This document shows, one piece after another, positions 18,612-26,616 of a stretch of DNA of 64,000 nt. The notes under the pieces are model-generated. The model saw only the letters and a list, made by a program, of their open reading frames with translations. It had not been told where the DNA came from and searched no databases. The stretch is taken from contig JAHLLB010000027.1 in the NCBI GenBank assembly GCA_020444425.1, forward strand, positions 1-64,000. Direction: 5' to 3'. The first letter of the stretch is position 1; each line of letters starts with the position of its first letter. The translations under genes were made by a program, and so were the position numbers. Source of the stretch: a bacterium. Lineage in GTDB: Bacteria; Electryoneota; Electryoneia; Electryoneales; Electryoneaceae.

Positions 18612-20547
18612 TACATGCTTGACAACTAGCCACTACATTGATTATAGATTATTAACGTAAATTCGATTGGAGGAAGGATGACTGTATCACTTGCAGCACT
18701 TGAGCGCGCAGAACGCCTCAACAGCAGATGGGAAACCTGGTCAAATAATGTTAAAGAATGGGAAGCGTCCGGGCGGATCAATGAATTTCCACAGCCTCCA
18801 AGTACGCCTCCTGAAGATAATATTGACTTAAGAAACTTACAATTAAATAATATTCCAGAAGGTTTAAATGGTGTTAATTTTGGCAAGGCCAATTTATACA
18901 ACACAACATTTTGTAATTCGAATTTAAGAAATACAAATCTTATAAATACAACTGGATTAACGCCATCATCATTTATTGGTGCAGATCTAACAGCGGCAAT
19001 TGTTTCTGCCAGTTACTCAGAATCAGATATTAAAAGCATTGATAATGCATCTAAATATGCAAGTAGAAGCCTGATAGCACTAGTAATAAGCTGTATTTAT
19101 TCTTTAATTACTGTAGGATCGACAACTGACGCGATTCTAGTTTTAAATGAATCTACTTTTAGACTTCCATTTCTAGGAGCGGAAGTTTCAATAAACCATT
19201 TTTATTTTTGGACTCCGATGTTAATACTTGGAATATATACATATTTACATCTATATTTAATGAGAATATATAGTGTGGGAGGGCGCTTACCAGCAGTTCT
19301 ACCTGATGGAAGATATATTGATGATGCGATAGACCCTTGGTTATTTAATAGTTTATTGAGAATACTGAATAAAAGGTCTAAATCATCTGATATGATATTT
19401 GATGGATTAACATTAATAGTTATATGGTCAGTTGGTTGGCTATTAGCACCCTTTTCAATTACAATTATTTGGGGTAAATATTTAACAAAGCATGATTATT
19501 TATTGAGTGGTTATCATGTAATAATATTTACTGTTATGTTGATAATATCTATTTATTCATTAATAATAGCCGTAGAAAAATGTAGATTGAAGAGTCATTC
19601 CATAAACCTTAGAGCTGTTTCAGTAGTAACTGCGGCATCAATAGTTGTAATAGTTTTGTATTTAACAAACGGTCCGTTTTTTACAAACCCAAATAATAAC
19701 GCTAATTTAATTTTAGCAAAACTAAAAATTCATCCAACTGCATATTTAAACGAGAGCCGCTTATCAACTCCTCCAGAAGGCTGGAACGGAGAGAATGATC
19801 AATATAATTTTATAAAAGGGGCTAATCTAAAGGGTGTAGATCTAAAAGGCGCAATAATGAATAGTTGTTTTTTACAAAAAGGTGATCTAAGATATTCTAA
19901 CTTAAGTTATGCATATTTAAATTATTCAAACATGAGAGACTCTGATGTGAGGAATGCAGTTTTGGATTATTCTGAATTCAATTCAGTTAATATGATCAAC
20001 ACAAATATGACTGGTTCTAAACTGAGATGTGTAAACATGACGAACGCTAAATTGACAAATGCTAATCTAAGCAATACTATATTTGATGGATCTACACTAA
20101 AGAGTTGTGACTTAAGCGGAGTTATAGTAGCAAATACATCTATGAAAAGTGTTGATTTGAGGCATTCAAATATATCATTAATGGCAGAAGATAATATTGA
20201 TATAAGGGGGTCAGATTTAAGAGGTACTTCAATTAATTTATTTGCTGTGAATGGTGCGAATATAAATCCAGACAGCTTTTATGAACAATTATTATATACA
20301 ATAATTGATTCAACTACAATGTTTGAAGAGAGATTAATAGCAATATATCGTATTAATTCAGCAAGAAGAAGAGAGCTTCTACGATATACTGAAGAAAGAA
20401 TAGAAAAAATTATGGAAATACGTCAAGAAACAATAAAAAATATAGAAGAAGATGGAGGAACGCCTAGAAAACATCTTTTAAATACTAGATGGAAAGAAAC
20501 GATAGTTCAATAATAAATATAACAACGTTGATATAAGCAGTAAAAAA
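18612..20547. other. AT-rich horizontally acquired segment
   Basis: Base composition drops abruptly from about 60% G+C to roughly 30% right after the mraY stop and recovers just before the hemerythrin stop at 20548. It contains one gene. No integrase, tRNA or flanking direct repeat is visible. Confidence 0.8.
18678..20513 (+). CDS. Pentapeptide-repeat membrane protein
   Basis: 611 residues with a strong GGAGGAAGG site just before ATG 18678. Residues ~50-110 and ~370-520 are pentapeptide repeats (A/N-[DN]-L-xx), for example ANLKGVDLKGAIMNSC and NLSYAYLNYSNMRDSDVRNAVLDYS. Between them lie about five hydrophobic helices (residues ~130-340). The YFWTPMLILGIYTYLHLYL region recalls the membrane module of other pentapeptide-repeat proteins. 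A charged coiled C-terminus (residues ~545-600) follows. The pentapeptide solenoids would face one side of the membrane. Function is unknown; codon use is strongly A/T-ended, unlike every neighbour, so it was acquired by transfer. Confidence 0.85.
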   Translation: MTVSLAALERAERLNSRWETWSNNVKEWEASGRINEFPQPPSTPPEDNIDLRNLQLNNIPEGLNGVNFGKANLYNTTFCNSNLRNTNLINTTGLTPSSFIGADLTAAIVSASYSESDIKSIDNASKYASRSLIALVISCIYSLITVGSTTDAILVLNESTFRLPFLGAEVSINHFYFWTPMLILGIYTYLHLYLMRIYSVGGRLPAVLPDGRYIDDAIDPWLFNSLLRILNKRSKSSDMIFDGLTLIVIWSVGWLLAPFSITIIWGKYLTKHDYLLSGYHVIIFTVMLIISIYSLIIAVEKCRLKSHSINLRAVSVVTAASIVVIVLYLTNGPFFTNPNNNANLILAKLKIHPTAYLNESRLSTPPEGWNGENDQYNFIKGANLKGVDLKGAIMNSCFLQKGDLRYSNLSYAYLNYSNMRDSDVRNAVLDYSEFNSVNMINTNMTGSKLRCVNMTNAKLTNANLSNTIFDGSTLKSCDLSGVIVANTSMKSVDLRHSNISLMAEDNIDIRGSDLRGTSINLFAVNGANINPDSFYEQLLYTIIDSTTMFEERLIAIYRINSARRRELLRYTEERIEKIMEIRQETIKNIEEDGGTPRKHLLNTRWKETIVQ

Positions 20548-21006
20548 TTACGCTTCCGGATCGTTGTCTTCCGGCGCACGGTGGGTGTTGACGCCGTCGG
20601 GGTGGAGGCGGATGAAGATGCCGAGCGATTGATCGGCATTGCGTGTGTGGCTGGTGACGTGTTCACGAATCCAGTCGCGGAGAGTGTTGTAGGTGTCCAC
20701 ATTGACCATCATCTCGCCGTCTTGCCAGCGTGAGATCAGAATCGCCAGGCTGCGTTTAAATTCAACATGCATGGTTTTGTGTTCGTCGATCCGCGGATAA
20801 TTGTAGCGCTGCATGATGAATTCTTCGGACTCGAAGTGGTAGTGCGTGTAGTCGGCGAGACGGGCGAAGGTGTTGGCAATGATTTGCGTGCCTTTGCCCT
20901 GGCGAAGGGCGATGGTGAGTTCGTCGATGATGGCAAACAGCCGTTTGTGCTGTTCATCAATCTGGGGCACTCCGATGTTGTAACTGTCGTCCCACCGCAA
21001 CTCCAT
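20548..21006 (-). CDS. Bacteriohemerythrin
   Basis: A 152-residue four-helix di-iron O2-binding protein. Ligand motifs in order: DEQHKRLF (~H22), HYHFESEE (~H57, E61), DEHKTMHVEF (~H76, H80) and WIREHVTSHTRNAD (~H117, H122). It opens with RWDDSYNIGVPQIDEQH, typical of bacterial hemerythrins that store or sense oxygen. A ~20-residue proline/aspartate tail follows the domain. It stands alone, divergent from the GNAT gene. This role fits an organism that meets oxygen while using oxygen-sensitive ferredoxin enzymes; that link is inference. Confidence 0.93.
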   Translation of the reverse strand: MELRWDDSYNIGVPQIDEQHKRLFAIIDELTIALRQGKGTQIIANTFARLADYTHYHFESEEFIMQRYNYPRIDEHKTMHVEFKRSLAILISRWQDGEMMVNVDTYNTLRDWIREHVTSHTRNADQSLGIFIRLHPDGVNTHRAPEDNDPEA

Positions 21007-21145
21007 GTCACATCCTCACACGATTTGTGTCTGAAAATGGAGCGATACTACCCTCAAGCCACCGCCAGCAGGATTAGGATAACACCTTGCGGAACAAACA
21101 GCAAAAATCGTACCGTATGATCGGTTACAAGTAGAGGATCCAGCC

Positions 21146-21703
21146 GTGAGCCCGGACAACATCATCGCCACCACCCCTCGTTTGATCATTCGCTCGATCA
21201 CCGTAGACGATCTTCCGGTACTCTATGAACGCATCTTCGGTGACGAGGAGGTGATGCGCTACATCAGCTCGGGGGTGTCGCCGGACATCGAGCATGCGGC
21301 CCAACGTGTACAGAAGTACATCGGTTGGGAGAAACGGTTCGGGATGTCGTTCTGGGCGGTGATCCTGAAATCAACCGGTGAGCTGATCGGCAACTGCGGC
21401 CTGATTCCGGTCGAGGGGCACGGTCCGGAGGTCGAGATCGGCTACGACACCGCGCAGGCTTTCTGGCGGCAGGGCTACACCAGCGAGGCGGCGGCGGCGT
21501 GCTTGAAGGTTGGCTTCGACACGCTCCACTTGAAACGCATCATCGCGATCTGCGACCCGTTGAACACCGGCTCGTGGAAGGTGATGGAAAAGATCGGGAT
21601 GCACAAAGCCGGCACCACGGACAAGTTCTACGGCATGCACTGCCTGTTGTATGATATCACCGCCGAACAGTTCGCGGAAAGCAAGTCATCACCGAGCCCA
21701 TAA
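21146..21703 (+). CDS. GNAT N-acetyltransferase (RimJ/RimL type)
   Basis: An acetyl-CoA dependent transferase of 185 residues starting at GTG 21146, with AGAGGA seven bases upstream. Typical features are TPRLIIRSITVDDLPVLYE at the N-terminus, the GNCGLIPV strand, the EIGYDTAQAFWRQGYTSEAAAACLKVGF acetyl-CoA loop (residues ~92-119) and NTGSWKVMEKIGM near the C-terminus. The substrate (protein N-terminus or small molecule) cannot be told. It is monocistronic; a hairpin at 21844 and a terminator at 21882 follow. Confidence 0.88.
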   Translation: MSPDNIIATTPRLIIRSITVDDLPVLYERIFGDEEVMRYISSGVSPDIEHAAQRVQKYIGWEKRFGMSFWAVILKSTGELIGNCGLIPVEGHGPEVEIGYDTAQAFWRQGYTSEAAAACLKVGFDTLHLKRIIAICDPLNTGSWKVMEKIGMHKAGTTDKFYGMHCLLYDITAEQFAESKSSPSP

Positions 21704-21843
21704 TTGACACGTTTCCGCCTGTTGACACGACGATCGTTTGCCAGCACGTCATTGTGAAGCCGTGTCTGTTTGCGGCTGAAGAAGATCCCGTTACGCAGCA
21801 CGTTTTCTGCGGTTTCATTGCGGAATCTCGAGTCTACGAGAGT

Positions 21844-21867
21844 AAATCGGACACGCGTGTCCGATTT
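21844..21867. repeat. 24-bp perfect palindrome
   Basis: The half-site AAATCGGACACG is followed directly by its reverse complement. The identical 24-mer is at 28616-28639, and related GGACACGCATGTCC cores lie at 23351 and 58535. It may act as a terminator for the GNAT gene. Confidence 0.85.
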
Positions 21868-21881
21868 AACTGGACAGTGAA

Positions 21882-21916
21882 ATGCCACGGACAAGTATCG
21901 CCCGTGGCATCCTTTT
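21882..21916 (+). terminator. Hairpin terminator
   Basis: ATGCCACGG (21882-21890) pairs with CCGTGGCAT (21902-21910), followed by CCTTTT. It lies between the convergent GNAT gene and the ferredoxin gene ending at 21960, so it can serve the plus strand. Confidence 0.6.
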
Positions 21917-21959
21917 CGCCCACGCCTGGCCGGTTCGCGTTGATGCGACCAGCCAACCG

Positions 21960-22451
21960 TTATTTCTTCGTCATCTCCAGCGCGATAGTGAACGGATCGC
22001 TGGACTTCTTCTTCGCGTACTCTTCTGCTTCCTGGTCGGTCCACGGCTTGTCGGACCACACCAGAGCGCCGGTCGGGCAGTATTTCGCGCAGGCGGGGTC
22101 GCCCTTGCAGACGTCGCACTTGATGTATTCGTTGTGCGTGTCGTCGTAGTCCATGCAGCCGAACGGGCAGGCGCGGACGCAGAACCCGCAGCCGATGCAC
22201 TTGTCGTTGACTTCGATCGCGCCGGTCTCCGGATTGCGTTCCAGCGCGCCGACAGGACACACCGCCTGGCACGACGGCTCGTCACACTGCAGACACAGCA
22301 GCACGAAGTTGTTCTGATCGTCCACCTTGAACGACTGCACCCGTGGCCGTGCGGGCACGCCGGGGACAGGAGTGTTCGCCAGGCTGCAGGCTTGTTCGCA
22401 GACCTTGCAGTCGATGCAACGGTACGGGGTTACGTACAGGCGCTTGCTCAT
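21960..22451 (-). CDS. Four-cluster ferredoxin subunit, DmsB/HycB type
   Basis: A 163-residue electron-transfer protein with sixteen cysteines in four CxxC...C groups: CIDCKVCEQACS, CLQCDEPSCQAVCP, CIGCGFCVRACPFGC and CDVCKGDPACAKYCP. These are enough for four 4Fe-4S clusters. Proteins of this type wire dehydrogenases, formate or CO enzymes and hydrogenases. It is the last gene of the minus-strand cluster (46 bp after the NuoG-like gene), so it probably exchanges electrons with the NuoEFG-like module. There is no Tat signal or membrane anchor, so it is cytoplasmic. Confidence 0.88.
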   Translation of the reverse strand: MSKRLYVTPYRCIDCKVCEQACSLANTPVPGVPARPRVQSFKVDDQNNFVLLCLQCDEPSCQAVCPVGALERNPETGAIEVNDKCIGCGFCVRACPFGCMDYDDTHNEYIKCDVCKGDPACAKYCPTGALVWSDKPWTDQEAEEYAKKKSSDPFTIALEMTKK

Positions 22452-22497
22452 CGTTCGCCTCTATCTAGTTGCCCGGTCGGGCGTGTTCATCAATGAG

Positions 22498-23319
22498 TTA
22501 CTTCGCTTCGTCCGCCAAACGATCTTCGACATCGGCGACACGGCTCAACTTCCGTGCGTACTCGTACCGTTTCACCTTGGCCGATTCCTGCTTCAACGTT
22601 TCCGGCCACACCAGACCGTTGCCCTCGGCGCGTTTCTGCACATGCGCGAGGTATTCCGGTGTGCCGAGCACTTCGCCGGTGCGTTCGTCGGTGACGAGAT
22701 CAAATTCCTTGTCCCAGATCCGGCGCTTGCCGTTATCGTTCGCGGTGAACGGGATCGCGTCGGTCGGGCACAGGCTCGCGCAGACCAGGCAGCCGATGCA
22801 GGCGTCCTTGTTCGGCACGTCCACATACTTGTCCGGTCCACGGCTGAGCGTGGCGATGGCACTGCGGCCGATCGCTTCGCACGCGCGCACGCAGATCGTA
22901 CACATGATGCAGGTGTCTTTCGTGTCGCGTTCGGCGTAGGACGTTTTTTCGACACCGTACTGCCGGCCCAGCTCACGGATGTAGTCGCTTTCCGGGACAC
23001 GAGCCATCTGCAGGTCGAGCACCACGCTCCGGTTCTGCCGAACCTCGTCCGAATCGGTCCACACCTTCAGGCCTTCCTCGACCGGATACAGGCAGCTGGT
23101 GACGAGCTGTTTGTACCAGTCGTCCCAGCCCGGCTTCTGGATTTCGACGACACACAGGCGGCACGCGCCGAAGGGTTCCAGCCCTGGATGCGCGCACAGG
23201 CTCGGGACATCGATTCCCATCCCGCGCGCCACATCGAGGATCATCGCGCCTTTCGGGGCGTCAACCTCGCGGCCGTCAATGGTCAGATGGACCGTCTCGT
23301 TTGTCTTTGCTTCGCTCAT
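22498..23319 (-). CDS. NuoG/HoxU-like Fe-S subunit (2Fe-2S plus 4Fe-4S)
   Basis: A 273-residue iron-sulfur protein like the N-terminal part of NuoG or HoxU, without a molybdopterin or H-cluster domain. Residues ~10-85 form a plant-type 2Fe-2S domain (CAHPGLEPFGACRLC...TSCLYP). Residues ~130-205 carry two 4Fe-4S motifs (CIMCTICVRACEA; CIGCLVCASLCPTDAI). The start ATG 23319 has GAGGAA five bases upstream; an earlier ATG at 23361 lies in a palindrome and lacks a site. It follows the NuoF-like gene after a spacer with two hairpins. It would carry electrons between the flavin subunit and the terminal ferredoxin. Confidence 0.88.
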   Translation of the reverse strand: MSEAKTNETVHLTIDGREVDAPKGAMILDVARGMGIDVPSLCAHPGLEPFGACRLCVVEIQKPGWDDWYKQLVTSCLYPVEEGLKVWTDSDEVRQNRSVVLDLQMARVPESDYIRELGRQYGVEKTSYAERDTKDTCIMCTICVRACEAIGRSAIATLSRGPDKYVDVPNKDACIGCLVCASLCPTDAIPFTANDNGKRRIWDKEFDLVTDERTGEVLGTPEYLAHVQKRAEGNGLVWPETLKQESAKVKRYEYARKLSRVADVEDRLADEAK

Positions 23320-23350
23320 GAGTTTCCTCAACCCGTGGTTCCGGGAATAA

Positions 23351-23411
23351 CGGACACGCATGTCCGATTATTTGCTTTGCGCTTCTTACCACGGACTTAA
23401 GTCCGTGGTAA
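23351..23411. repeat. Two palindromes between nuoF-like and nuoG-like genes
   Basis: CGGACA-CGCA-TGTCCG at 23351-23366, and a perfect 26-bp palindrome at 23386-23411 with half-site TTACCACGGACTT. They sit inside the transcribed cluster, seven bases after the NuoF-like stop, and could adjust mRNA stability or relative expression. Confidence 0.85.
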
Positions 23412-23418
23412 ATAACTT

Positions 23419-25353
23419 TCAAGCCACCGCATCACGGCTGACGATCTTGTCGCCGCTCTTGATATCCACCGCGTCGAATTTGCAGACACTCTTGCAGATC
23501 CCGCACGAGATGCACTTCTCCGGATCAATGGTATACATCTTCTTCTTGATGCCGGTGATCGCTTCGGTCGGGCAATGCCGTGCGCAAATGTCGCAGCCGG
23601 TGCAGTCTTCGTTGATCTCGTACATGATCAGGCTTGGGCAAACACCCGCGCGGCACACCTTGTTCTGGATGTGCTCCTCGTATTCATCGCGGAAATACTT
23701 CAGCGTCGAGGTGACCGGGTACGGCGCGGATTTACCCAACGCGCACAGGCTGGCAACTTCCATCGTGTGGCACAGCTTTTCGATCTTCTCAATGTCGCCG
23801 TCTTCACCTTCGCCCTTGGTGATCTTGTCGAGCAGGTCATAGACCTGGCGCAAGCCCTCGCGGCACGGGACACATTTGCCGCAGCTTTCGCCGATCAGGA
23901 AGTTGATGAAGTATTTGGCGACATCGACCATGCAGGTGTGATCGTCCATCACGATCATCCCGCCTGATCCCATCATCGCGCCGGCACGGCTGAGCGTGTC
24001 GAAATCCACCGGCAGGTCGAGCTTGTCAGCGGGCAGGCAGCCGCCGGACGGTCCGCCGGTCTGCACCGCCTTGAACGGGCGGTCGTCAATGATCCCGCCA
24101 CCGATATCGTAGATGATCTCGCGCAGCGTGCGGCCCATCGGCACTTCGATCAGGCCAGTGTGCTTCACCTTGCCGACCAGAGAAAACGCCTTCGTGCCCT
24201 TGGACTTGTCGCGTCCCATGCTGGCGAACCAGCCCGCGCCCTTGTCGATGATCGCCGGGACGCAGGTGAAGGTTTCGACGTTGTTCAACACCGTCGGTTC
24301 GTCGTGCAGGCCTTTCTCCACGCTGCGCACATACTTCGCGCGCGGTTCGCCGACCTTGCCTTCGAGCGAGCGCATCAGCGCGGAGGATTCGCCGCAGACA
24401 AACGCGCCGCCACCACGGGAGATGCGAATGTTCAGCGTCATCCCGGTGCCGAGGATGTTGTCCCCGAGCAATCCGGCAGTGTGCAGCTTGTCGATTGCCA
24501 GTTGCAGGTGTTCAACCGCCAGCGGGTACTCGTGGCGGACGTAGATGTAGGCGTCCGTCGCGCCCAGCGCGTACGCAGCGATCATCATGCCTTCGAGCAC
24601 GCTGTACGGGTCGCCTTCCATGATCGCGCGGTCCATGAACGCGCCCGGGTCGCCTTCGTCCCCGTTGCAGATCAACCACACGCGATCTTTCTTCACGCGC
24701 AGCGCGCCACGCCATTTGCGACCGGTGGAGAAGCCCGCGCCGCCACGTCCGCGCAGCCCGCTCTCCTCGACCTGGTCGATGACCGCTTCCGGCGTCATCT
24801 CGGAAACTGCTTTCGCGAACGCCTTGAATCCGCCTTCGGCGAGGAAGTCGTCGAAGTTGGTCGGGTCGACCACGCCAACGTTCCGCAACGCCACCCGCAC
24901 CTGCAGGCTGTAGAACGGGATGTCGGTGTAGCGTTCCGCTTTGCCGCCGCCACGCTGATGGCCCAGCTCGTACAGCAGCGGGTCCACGAGCTGATCGTGC
25001 AGCAACGTCTTTTCGACGATCTTCTTCGCGTCGCGCGGTTTCACGCCGGTGTAAAACGTGCCTTCCGGTTCGAGCGTGACCACCGGCCCAGCTTCGCACA
25101 TGCCGTGGCAGCCGGTGCACTTTTCGGAGAGGGTCGCGTCCAGCTCGAGCCCGGCGGCTTTCAGCTCCTTCGCGTGCGATTTGATCTCGCTCTGGAACTG
25201 TTTGTGAATGTCCTTCGCCCCGCGAGCGATACAGCCCGGCCCGGCGCAAACACGGATTTCCTGCTTGATCGCCTTGCGTTCGGTTCGGATGGCTTCAGCG
25301 CGTTCGAGCAGAGCCTGCGGGCTGCCAAAGGGTTTGCCGTTTCCTGAAATCAT
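23419..25353 (-). CDS. NuoF/HydB-like NAD(H)-, FMN- and Fe-S-binding subunit
   Basis: 644 residues laid out like the HydB/BfuB flavin subunit of electron-bifurcating enzymes. An N-terminal thioredoxin-fold 2Fe-2S domain (CAGPGCIARG...CTGCHGMCEAGPVV) comes first, then a NuoF core with GRGGAGFSTGRKW (FMN/NADH), NGDEGDPGAFMDR and GAFVCGESSALMRSLEG. The 4Fe-4S motif ESCGKCVPCREG and a C-terminal two-cluster ferredoxin (CTGCDICARHCP; CISCGICKSVCKF) complete it. Plain NuoF lacks both end domains. The start ATG 25353 overlaps the NuoE stop (ATGA) and has GAAGGAG upstream. It probably oxidises or reduces NAD(H) and passes electrons to ferredoxin. Confidence 0.92.
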   Translation of the reverse strand: MISGNGKPFGSPQALLERAEAIRTERKAIKQEIRVCAGPGCIARGAKDIHKQFQSEIKSHAKELKAAGLELDATLSEKCTGCHGMCEAGPVVTLEPEGTFYTGVKPRDAKKIVEKTLLHDQLVDPLLYELGHQRGGGKAERYTDIPFYSLQVRVALRNVGVVDPTNFDDFLAEGGFKAFAKAVSEMTPEAVIDQVEESGLRGRGGAGFSTGRKWRGALRVKKDRVWLICNGDEGDPGAFMDRAIMEGDPYSVLEGMMIAAYALGATDAYIYVRHEYPLAVEHLQLAIDKLHTAGLLGDNILGTGMTLNIRISRGGGAFVCGESSALMRSLEGKVGEPRAKYVRSVEKGLHDEPTVLNNVETFTCVPAIIDKGAGWFASMGRDKSKGTKAFSLVGKVKHTGLIEVPMGRTLREIIYDIGGGIIDDRPFKAVQTGGPSGGCLPADKLDLPVDFDTLSRAGAMMGSGGMIVMDDHTCMVDVAKYFINFLIGESCGKCVPCREGLRQVYDLLDKITKGEGEDGDIEKIEKLCHTMEVASLCALGKSAPYPVTSTLKYFRDEYEEHIQNKVCRAGVCPSLIMYEINEDCTGCDICARHCPTEAITGIKKKMYTIDPEKCISCGICKSVCKFDAVDIKSGDKIVSRDAVA

Positions 25354-25940
25354 GCCGGCTTCTCCTTCTTCAGCATCTTGCCGATGTTGCCGGGTGCCAT
25401 GTTGGCGTAGTAATTGTCGCCAACCATCACCACGGGCGCCATGGCGCATGCGCCGACGCAGTTGACCGTTTCGAGGCTGTAGTCGCCGTCTTCGCTCATC
25501 CCGTGCCCGGGTTCGACCTTGAGGCTGCGTTTCAGCTCATCGACCAGCATTCCGGCGCCACGGACATGGCACGCCGTTCCGAGGCACACCTTGACCGTTT
25601 TCTTACCCTTCGGTTCAAGCGAGAACGCCTTGTAGAACGTGGCAACGCCCTGCACCTTGCCGAACGGGACACCGAGCTTTTCCGATACCCGCAGCAACGC
25701 TTTCGGCGGCAGCCACTGGTAGTGGTCGTTCAGCTCCTGCAGCACCATGATCAGGCTGGGCTCGGCCAGCGGATAATGGGCGAGGATCTCGTCCGCCGCG
25801 CGTTCCTCGTCGCTGAGGTCGCTCGGGCGGGATTTGTTCGGCCGGGGCGGAGCTTTTGCGCCGGTATCGCCGGCGGATGGCTCCAACGCCTCGGTGTTGT
25901 CGAGGTCGACGTCGGTTTTCTTCGCGCGACGCGGGCTCAT
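25350..25940 (-). CDS. NuoE-like 2Fe-2S thioredoxin-fold subunit
   Basis: 196 residues from ATG 25940, which overlaps the gamma-subunit stop (ATGA) and has GGAGG seven bases upstream. The ~55-residue charged N-terminal extension (RRAKKTDVDLDN...RPSDLSDEERAADEIL) is not typical. The NuoE domain follows, with LGVPFGKVQGVATFYKAF, then VCLGTACHVRGA (C-x4-C) and VNCVGACAMAPVV (C-x3-C) for the 2Fe-2S cluster. It partners the NuoF-like subunit. Direct coupling to the 2-oxoacid oxidoreductase gamma gene is the strongest sequence sign that the two modules form one system. Confidence 0.92.
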   Translation of the reverse strand: MSPRRAKKTDVDLDNTEALEPSAGDTGAKAPPRPNKSRPSDLSDEERAADEILAHYPLAEPSLIMVLQELNDHYQWLPPKALLRVSEKLGVPFGKVQGVATFYKAFSLEPKGKKTVKVCLGTACHVRGAGMLVDELKRSLKVEPGHGMSEDGDYSLETVNCVGACAMAPVVMVGDNYYANMAPGNIGKMLKKEKPA

Positions 25941-26491
25941 AGCACAGCCTCCAGCGCTTGCTTGGCGATTTTTGCGCCTTCCCGGATGCAGGCGATGTTC
26001 GACTCGATGAACTGCGGCTTGCGGGCGAAGGTGACCGGCACCTGCGCGACAACGGTCTCGAGGCTGACCACGCCCGAGCACGCAACGTACGCGCCGAGAA
26101 TGACCATGTTCGCGCCGCGGTTGTTGCCGAGTTTCAGCGCGACATCGTTGGCCGGCACCAGGATCTCATGCACGTCTTTCCGTTGCACACGGTCCGGGAT
26201 CAGGGTGCTGTTGACCAGGATGAAGCCGCCCTCACGGATCGTCGGCTCGAACTTTTCGAGACTCGGACGGTTCATCGCGACGAGGTCACTCGGGGTGTTC
26301 ACCACCGGGCTGCCGATCGGATGGTCGGCGATCACGACGGTACAATACGCCGTCCCGCCACGCATCTCCGGGCCGTATGATGGCACCCACGCCACCTCTT
26401 TGCCTTCTTCCAGGGCGGCGTCGGCGAGGAAATGCCCAGCCGACAAAATGCCCTGCCCGCCGAATCCAGCGAATTTCACTTCACGTTGCAT
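25937..26491 (-). CDS. korC: 2-oxoacid:ferredoxin oxidoreductase gamma subunit
   Basis: 184 residues from ATG 26491, with GGAGG seven bases upstream (an in-frame ATG at 26530 is less likely). Gamma-domain signatures are KFAGFGGQGILSAGHFLADAA at the N-terminus, PSYGPEMRGGTAYCTVVI, GSPVVNTPSDLVAMN and an N-rich ANMVILGAYV. It binds part of coenzyme A or the 2-oxoacid and stabilises the alpha-beta core. It is separated from its beta gene by two secreted-protein genes (26617-30966) but is translationally coupled to the NuoE-like gene, an unusual arrangement. kor naming is used by family; the true substrate could be 2-oxoglutarate or branched-chain 2-oxoacids. Confidence 0.9.
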   Translation of the reverse strand: MQREVKFAGFGGQGILSAGHFLADAALEEGKEVAWVPSYGPEMRGGTAYCTVVIADHPIGSPVVNTPSDLVAMNRPSLEKFEPTIREGGFILVNSTLIPDRVQRKDVHEILVPANDVALKLGNNRGANMVILGAYVACSGVVSLETVVAQVPVTFARKPQFIESNIACIREGAKIAKQALEAVL

Positions 26492-26531
26492 CGTCTGTCC
26501 TCCAACCGGGAGGGTTGGTTTATGTGACATG

Positions 26532-26603
26532 CCCTCGGGCTTCAGCCCGGGATCATTTATGCTGAATCAACCTCAACAGCCACGCCCTCGGGCTTCAGCC
26601 CGG
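26532..26603. repeat. Two GCCCTCGGGCTTCAGCCCGGG hairpins
   Basis: Stems CGGGCT/AGCCCG with a TC centre lie at 26532-26551 and 26584-26603, between the gamma gene and the beta-propeller gene. The spacing is 52 bp and the orientation is the same. Confidence 0.8.
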
Positions 26604-26616
26604 GACAGAAACAGCT

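Noticed and set aside
24160-25347. A 395-codon plus-strand open frame
   Set aside because: It is antisense to the NuoF-like gene, whose motifs are unmistakable; long antisense frames are expected in high-GC DNA.
22498-25353. Assignment of the NuoEFG-like genes as a bifurcating [FeFe] hydrogenase
   Set aside because: No HydA H-cluster motifs (TSCCPxW, MPCxxKxxE) are found in the window; the NuoG-like protein ends after its Fe-S domains.
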